Shown piece by piece: positions 6,318 to 8,367 of a stretch of 8,367 bases of DNA; the stretch's first letter is position 1, and every line of letters begins with the position of its first letter. Both the position numbers and the translations under genes were made by a program. The stretch comes from Nocardioides sp. (GTDB lineage: Bacteria; Actinomycetota; Actinomycetes; Propionibacteriales; Nocardioidaceae). The notes beneath the pieces were generated by a model. That model searched no databases. It had not been told where the DNA came from and saw only the letters and a list, made by a program, of their open reading frames with translations. The stretch is from NCBI GenBank assembly GCA_021166815.1, contig JAJPEO010000296.1, forward strand, positions 1 through 8,367. Reading direction: 5' to 3'.

Positions 6318-6420
6318 CGGCGTCCTCGTGCAGCCCGTCGTGGTTCGCGCTCATGTGCTCATCCGAGGCAGTCCTGGCACGACGAGCGAGTGCGTTTGAC
6401 AACTCGACAGGGTCTTTCAT
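6307..6420 (-). CDS. Putative 37-residue small protein between DUF4262 gene and toxin
   Basis: An ATG at 6420-6418 opens a 37-codon frame ending in TGA at 6309-6307. The product begins MKDPVELSNALARRART and ends in a very acidic tail, HEDADDT. The ATG overlaps the stop of the DUF4262 gene as ATGA (6417-6420), and its stop lies 11 nt inside the toxin frame that starts at 6317. These tight overlaps at both ends look like translational coupling. Residues 5-18 could form an amphipathic helix. No Shine-Dalgarno sequence is present; initiation would rely on reinitiation. Third positions are about 73% G/C, lower than in the confident genes. I recognise no family. It may be a real linking gene, a translated leader that carries ribosomes to the toxin start, or chance. 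Confidence 0.38.
   Translation of the reverse strand: MKDPVELSNALARRARTASDEHMSANHDGLHEDADDT
6323..6327 (-). promoter_or_regulatory. Possible ribosome binding site GAGGA for the longer toxin start
   Basis: Read on the minus strand, GAGGA ends 5 nt before the ATG at 6317. It supports translation from that ATG and argues against dismissing the long form. It lies inside the small 37-codon frame. Confidence 0.4.
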
Positions 6421-7322
6421 GGCAGGAGGGGCGCCAGCTCCCAATCAGCGTCGACGCTGTCTCGCCACGCTTCGTGCTCCAGGCCCAGATCACTGATTCG
6501 CCGAAGGCTCGGTGCAGATCGGACGAGGTGGGCAAGGTGCACGACCCGCATCTCCTCCGTCTCGTGGCCATGTGCCCCGCAGTGGGCGCTCCAGTCTTCT
6601 CCGCGTGCGTCGTCTGATTGGCGCGCGACCCACAGGACGGCCTCGCCGTCGTCGACGGCGTGCTTGCAGGAGAACGCGCGGTGATCCGGCGGCACAGGGA
6701 AACCCCACGCAGGATCGGACGCGAGGCCGCCGCTACGGAAAACTGGCCCGCGCCACCAGGCCGGTTGGAGCTCGTCGAGAAGGGCCGGGGCGCCCGGCTG
6801 CCAGCCGAATACACCATTGCGGTCTGGCCAGACGATGGCGAGTGCTTCTGGCTTGCGGCGATGGAACCAACCGGACCATGTCACGGTCTCGGCGAGTGCC
6901 TCGTCAGCCACCGGTTCGACAGCAACGGGAACACCGGCCAACACATTCTCGACAGCGTCTCCAGGAGCCAGGCGTAATCCGCCCCTGATCCGCTCGGCCA
7001 GACCGTTGAGGCAGCGATGCATCAGGCGGTGGTCGAGACCAGACATCAGCAGCTCCGGGTGGCCGAAGCGATGGCCGAGCCCGATCGTGTATGCGAACGC
7101 GGGCCCGGTCTCGCTGTGCTCGTCCGGGGAGTGACCCTCGTGGCCTGGGTCGTCGCATCCGGCGCCCTCGGCCACCATGATCACCTGCCAACCGTGCTCG
7201 AGGACGGTGTCGATGACTCGCCGGTCCTGTTCGTCGTACGCCTCATCAGGTCGACAGACGTGGCAGTCACAGCCGGGCGCTGCTGGCAAGGGGCCCATCC
7301 AGGGGCCTTCATCTCGGCTCAT
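6417..7322 (-). CDS. DUF4262 domain protein with Cys/His-rich ends
   Basis: The 301-residue product carries the DUF4262 hallmark PAFAYTIGLGHRFGHPELLMSGLD at about 74-97, within a domain of about 32-180. DUF4262 has no assigned biochemical function. Before the domain is a Cys cluster (C18-D-C20-H-V-C23), and a His/Cys-rich loop follows (C56, H61, H64, H69). A second block sits near the C-terminus (C219-K-H221, C248, H251, H253). These could bind zinc, though that is inference. Residues 205-301 form a separate C-terminal domain that I cannot name. It is cytoplasmic, with no signal or membrane segment. The ATG at 7322 has a strong AGGAGG at 7327-7332, 4 nt upstream. Its stop overlaps the next small frame, so it may head an operon running into the toxin-antitoxin pair. 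It is divergent from the gene at 7435. Confidence 0.85.
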   Translation of the reverse strand: MSRDEGPWMGPLPAAPGCDCHVCRPDEAYDEQDRRVIDTVLEHGWQVIMVAEGAGCDDPGHEGHSPDEHSETGPAFAYTIGLGHRFGHPELLMSGLDHRLMHRCLNGLAERIRGGLRLAPGDAVENVLAGVPVAVEPVADEALAETVTWSGWFHRRKPEALAIVWPDRNGVFGWQPGAPALLDELQPAWWRGPVFRSGGLASDPAWGFPVPPDHRAFSCKHAVDDGEAVLWVARQSDDARGEDWSAHCGAHGHETEEMRVVHLAHLVRSAPSLRRISDLGLEHEAWRDSVDADWELAPLLP

Positions 7323-7399
7323 CGCTCCTCCTCGGTCGCCTCAGTTGTATCGCTTTTCGGCGGCGTTCCCCGAGTCATCCACAGCCGGCTGACGTGCCA

Positions 7400-7428
7400 T
7401 TGATTGGGTGGCCCCCGCGGCGCAACCT
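7400..7428 (+). promoter_or_regulatory. Promoter TTGATT / 17 bp / CAACCT, leaderless
   Basis: -35 TTGATT (7400-7405) and -10 CAACCT (7423-7428) have a 17-bp spacer. The -10 ends 6 nt before the ATG at 7435, so the transcript should start at or next to the start codon. There is no Shine-Dalgarno sequence before that ATG, in agreement. It lies in the 112-bp gap shared with the divergent DUF4262 gene. Confidence 0.5.
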
Positions 7429-7434
7429 TGCGGC

Positions 7435-7968
7435 ATGGGCTACCAGACAGACTTCATCGGCTATTTCCAGATCGACCCGCCGCTGGGAGAGCGCGAGGCC
7501 GCATTCATCAATCGGATCTCGGGCTCGCCCTTCCTGCAGGAGTCGGGCGGGCGGCTGCGTGTGGCGAACGAAGATGACGAAGCGCTGCGCGAGCTGGTCA
7601 GGGGAGCGCCGCGTGGCTGGTCCAACTGGACCGTGTGTCCTCAGGGCTGCTGCTTGAGCTACGACGGCGGTGACAAGGCCAATGACATGGCGCCGTGGCT
7701 CAAGTTCTTGATGGCGACGCTTCTCGTTCCTGGTGCGACTGCCGAAGGCGTCGACGGCATGACGTGTGACCACGTCCTTAACGGCATGGTCGTCGGCTCT
7801 CGGCGCGACACCAGGGAGCTCTACTCATTGACCGTCCGGGACAACGAGGTCGAGGTCGAGTTGCTGTGGCCGGGCAATCCGAAGTGGAGCGACTACCCGC
7901 AGTTGGCGTATCAGACGCAGATCGACCGCTTCCGCAGTTGGGTCGCTGATCGTAGGGCTGGTGAGTAG
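7435..7968 (+). CDS. Conserved protein of unknown function (MGYxTDF family)
   Basis: The 177-residue product starts MGYQTDFIGYFQIDPPLGERE. It resembles a set of actinobacterial and phage-associated proteins that open with MGYxTDF, carry a middle block W....G..LSYDGGDKANDMAPWLKFL (about 65-92) and then DHVLNGMV...VRDNEVEV (112-141). No activity is known to me for these. It is soluble, with no signal peptide; Cys68, Cys72, Cys73 and Cys111 are the only cysteines. An in-frame GTG at 7408 would add nine residues but overlaps the promoter, so the ATG at 7435 is chosen. It is divergent from the DUF4262 gene and ends just before a strong hairpin. Its third positions look slightly less G/C-biased than the redox and EEP genes, which could mean later acquisition. 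Confidence 0.82.
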   Translation: MGYQTDFIGYFQIDPPLGEREAAFINRISGSPFLQESGGRLRVANEDDEALRELVRGAPRGWSNWTVCPQGCCLSYDGGDKANDMAPWLKFLMATLLVPGATAEGVDGMTCDHVLNGMVVGSRRDTRELYSLTVRDNEVEVELLWPGNPKWSDYPQLAYQTQIDRFRSWVADRRAGE

Positions 7969-7972
7969 CACG

Positions 7973-8004
7973 CGAAGGCCCCGGTCTGATGACCGGGGCC
8001 TTCG
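7973..8004. terminator. Strong 14-bp hairpin, probable bidirectional terminator
   Basis: CGAAGGCCCCGGTC (7973-7986) pairs perfectly with 7991-8004, leaving a TGAT tetraloop. It begins 4 nt after the stop codon of the plus-strand gene and lies 36 nt beyond the stop of the convergent glnA. There is no T-tract on either side, as is common for actinobacterial terminators, so the hairpin probably serves both genes. Confidence 0.85.
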
Positions 8005-8040
8005 GGCTCACGCGCTCGATCGGAGCTAGAGCTCCAATGC

Positions 8041-8367
8041 CTAGATGTCGTAGTACAGCTCGAACTCGTGCGGGTGCGGACGCTGCTGCACGGGCAGGAT
8101 CTCCTGGGTGCGCTTGTACTCGATCCACGTGTCGATCAGGTCGGGCGTGAAGACGTTTCCGACGGTCAGGAACTCGTGGTCACGCTCCAGGTTGTCCATG
8201 ACTGCGTCGAGCGAGGTCGGGACCTGGTCGATCTCGGCCATCTCCTCCGGCGGGAGCTCGTAGATGTCCTTGTCGATCGGGGCCGGCGGCTCGATCTTGT
8301 TCTTGATGCCGTCGATGCCGGCGAGCAGCAGCGCCGAGAAGGCGAGGTAAGGGTTCGCCGACGGGTC
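8041..8367 (-). CDS. glnA: Glutamine synthetase type I, C-terminal 108 residues (truncated by window edge)
   Basis: The frame is open to the window end and gives the C-terminal 108 residues. [21 protein letters not shown] at the start is a hallmark of type I glutamine synthetase. [10 protein letters not shown] follows, with the tyrosine codon at 8262-8260, at the position of the adenylylation site of GSI-beta enzymes (NLYDLPPEE in Escherichia coli). The sequence ends [12 protein letters not shown], the conserved C-terminal helical tail. The enzyme makes glutamine from glutamate, ammonia and ATP as a dodecamer in the cytoplasm. Keeping the tyrosine suggests control by an adenylyltransferase (GlnE), which is not in the window. 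The 5' part and promoter lie outside. It is convergent to the gene ending at 7968, with a shared hairpin between them. Confidence 0.97.
   Translation of the reverse strand, partial: DPSANPYLAFSALLLAGIDGIKNKIEPPAPIDKDIYELPPEEMAEIDQVPTSLDAVMDNLERDHEFLTVGNVFTPDLIDTWIEYKRTQEILPVQQRPHPHEFELYYDI

Noticed and set aside
6359..6817. Frames on both strands inside the DUF4262 gene (for example 6359-6817 minus, 6618-6977 plus)
   Set aside because: They lie within a gene with a recognised domain and strong ribosome binding site, and their translations show no motif.
1..8367. CRISPR arrays, tRNA or rRNA genes, integrases and transposases
   Set aside because: None seen on reading: no regularly spaced repeats, no cloverleaf-like segment, and no recombinase motifs in any credible frame. 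A covariance-model scan would be needed to exclude small structured RNAs.

Overview
The window is a GC-rich stretch that reads as chromosomal DNA of an actinomycete. The grounds are strongly G/C-biased third codon positions, several start codons sitting 6-8 nt behind TANNNT hexamers (the leaderless arrangement common in Actinomycetota), and the C-terminus of a type I glutamine synthetase with a conserved adenylylation-type tyrosine. A Nocardioides-like host is a guess from general style, not something the sequence proves.

Layout. Positions 1-1038 (+) carry the C-terminal part of an endonuclease/exonuclease/phosphatase (EEP) fold protein that begins upstream of the window. Positions 1092-2345 (+) encode a secreted-then-membrane redox protein: signal peptide, thioredoxin-like domain with CPHC, then a CcdA/DsbD-like membrane half with a conserved Cys pair. 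It meets a convergent alpha/beta hydrolase gene (3025-2342, -) at a shared CTAG, so the two stop codons overlap. Between the hydrolase and the divergent flavodoxin gene lies a 66-bp nested palindrome with perfect 18-bp arms (3046-3111). The flavodoxin-like gene (3195-3704, +) is followed closely by a four-helix membrane protein gene (3732-4148, +), probably one operon.

From about 4200 to 7970 the content looks accessory. A HEAT-repeat protein fused to a SUKH (SMI1/KNR4) domain (4219-5556, +) has no visible toxin partner. Opposite it is a minus-strand run, 7322 down to 5641: a DUF4262-type protein, a 37-codon open frame not usually annotated, a RelE/HigB-superfamily toxin of the HI1419 type and its HI1420-type HTH antitoxin. 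Each consecutive pair overlaps (ATGA at 6417-6420, 11 nt at 6307-6317, ATGA at 5940-5943). This suggests one translationally coupled unit, with a second promoter and a repeated TGTCGAC motif just in front of the conserved part of the toxin. Divergent from it is a 177-residue conserved protein of unknown function (7435-7968, +) with a good leaderless promoter.

A 14-bp hairpin at 7973-8004 separates that gene from the convergent, truncated glnA (8367-8041, -), which marks the return to core genome. The most interesting parts are the coupled DUF4262/small ORF/toxin-antitoxin cluster with its uncertain toxin start, the nested palindrome, and the unpaired HEAT-SUKH protein.
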